A DNA stretch of 64,000 bases. Source: Tillandsia leiboldiana (taxonomy: Eukaryota; Streptophyta; Magnoliopsida; Poales; Bromeliaceae). Shown piece by piece: positions 63,966 through 64,000 of this stretch. The notes under the pieces are model-generated. The model was not told the origin of the DNA and did no database searches. It saw nothing but the letters and a program-made list of their open reading frames with translations. Both the position numbers and the translations under genes were made by a program. The stretch covers positions 8,659,878-8,723,877 of the forward strand of contig CM055081.1 of the NCBI GenBank assembly GCA_029204045.2, written 5' to 3'. Within the stretch, counting starts at the first letter, position 1; every line of letters starts with the position of its first letter.

Positions 63966-64000
63966 TCATATAATTATTATAATTACCTTCATCTAAAACA

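Overview
This is an AT-rich plant nuclear segment. Intron-rich genes, class III peroxidases with plant signal peptides, a plant L1-type LINE, a Tekay/Del-like Ty3-gypsy fragment and many MITEs all point to a flowering plant. Peroxidase style and repeat content suggest a monocot, but the species cannot be fixed from the sequence alone.

Genes: six intact protein-coding genes can be assembled exon by exon. Four are a local cluster of secreted class III peroxidases: POD1 (+, 10404-11889), POD2 (+, 13316-14843), POD3 (-, 16373-19226) and POD4 (-, 30626-32732). The two + genes have two introns and the two - genes have three. A seven-exon tRNA pseudouridine synthase (TruA/PUS1 family, +, 36923-44263) carries a decayed Ty3-gypsy fragment in its third intron. 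A four-exon HLH/ACT-like regulator (+, 62193-63579) lies near the right end, with a (GA)n tract up to its start codon.

Mobile DNA dominates the rest. 2.2-7.0 kb holds a Harbinger-like MITE, a 3.0-kb solo LTR with a 5-bp target duplication and a GC-rich internal array, then a purine-rich repeat. 17.9-26.9 kb and 49.8-54.5 kb are mosaics of short foldback elements separated by (TA)n, (GA)n and (CT)n tracts; the first mosaic fills most of the gap between POD3 and POD4. CACTA-like (3-bp duplication), hAT-like (8-bp) and Mutator-like (9-bp) MITEs can be assigned from their target duplications. A LINE with an open ORF2 (54958-58960, -) sits in a (TA)n tract, with an older LINE remnant at 28.3-29.3 kb. 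Several tRNA-like SINE copies share the 3' tail of that LINE. Two TRIM-like mini-retrotransposons lie at 47.8-48.4 kb and 59.9-61.1 kb.

No operon-like or wholly unknown gene system was seen. The most notable features are the LINE/SINE tail sharing, the dense foldback elements in (TA)n, the paired GC-AG introns in POD3 and POD4, and the transposon debris inside peroxidase and pseudouridine synthase introns. All exon limits come from reading splice sites and conserved motifs by eye.
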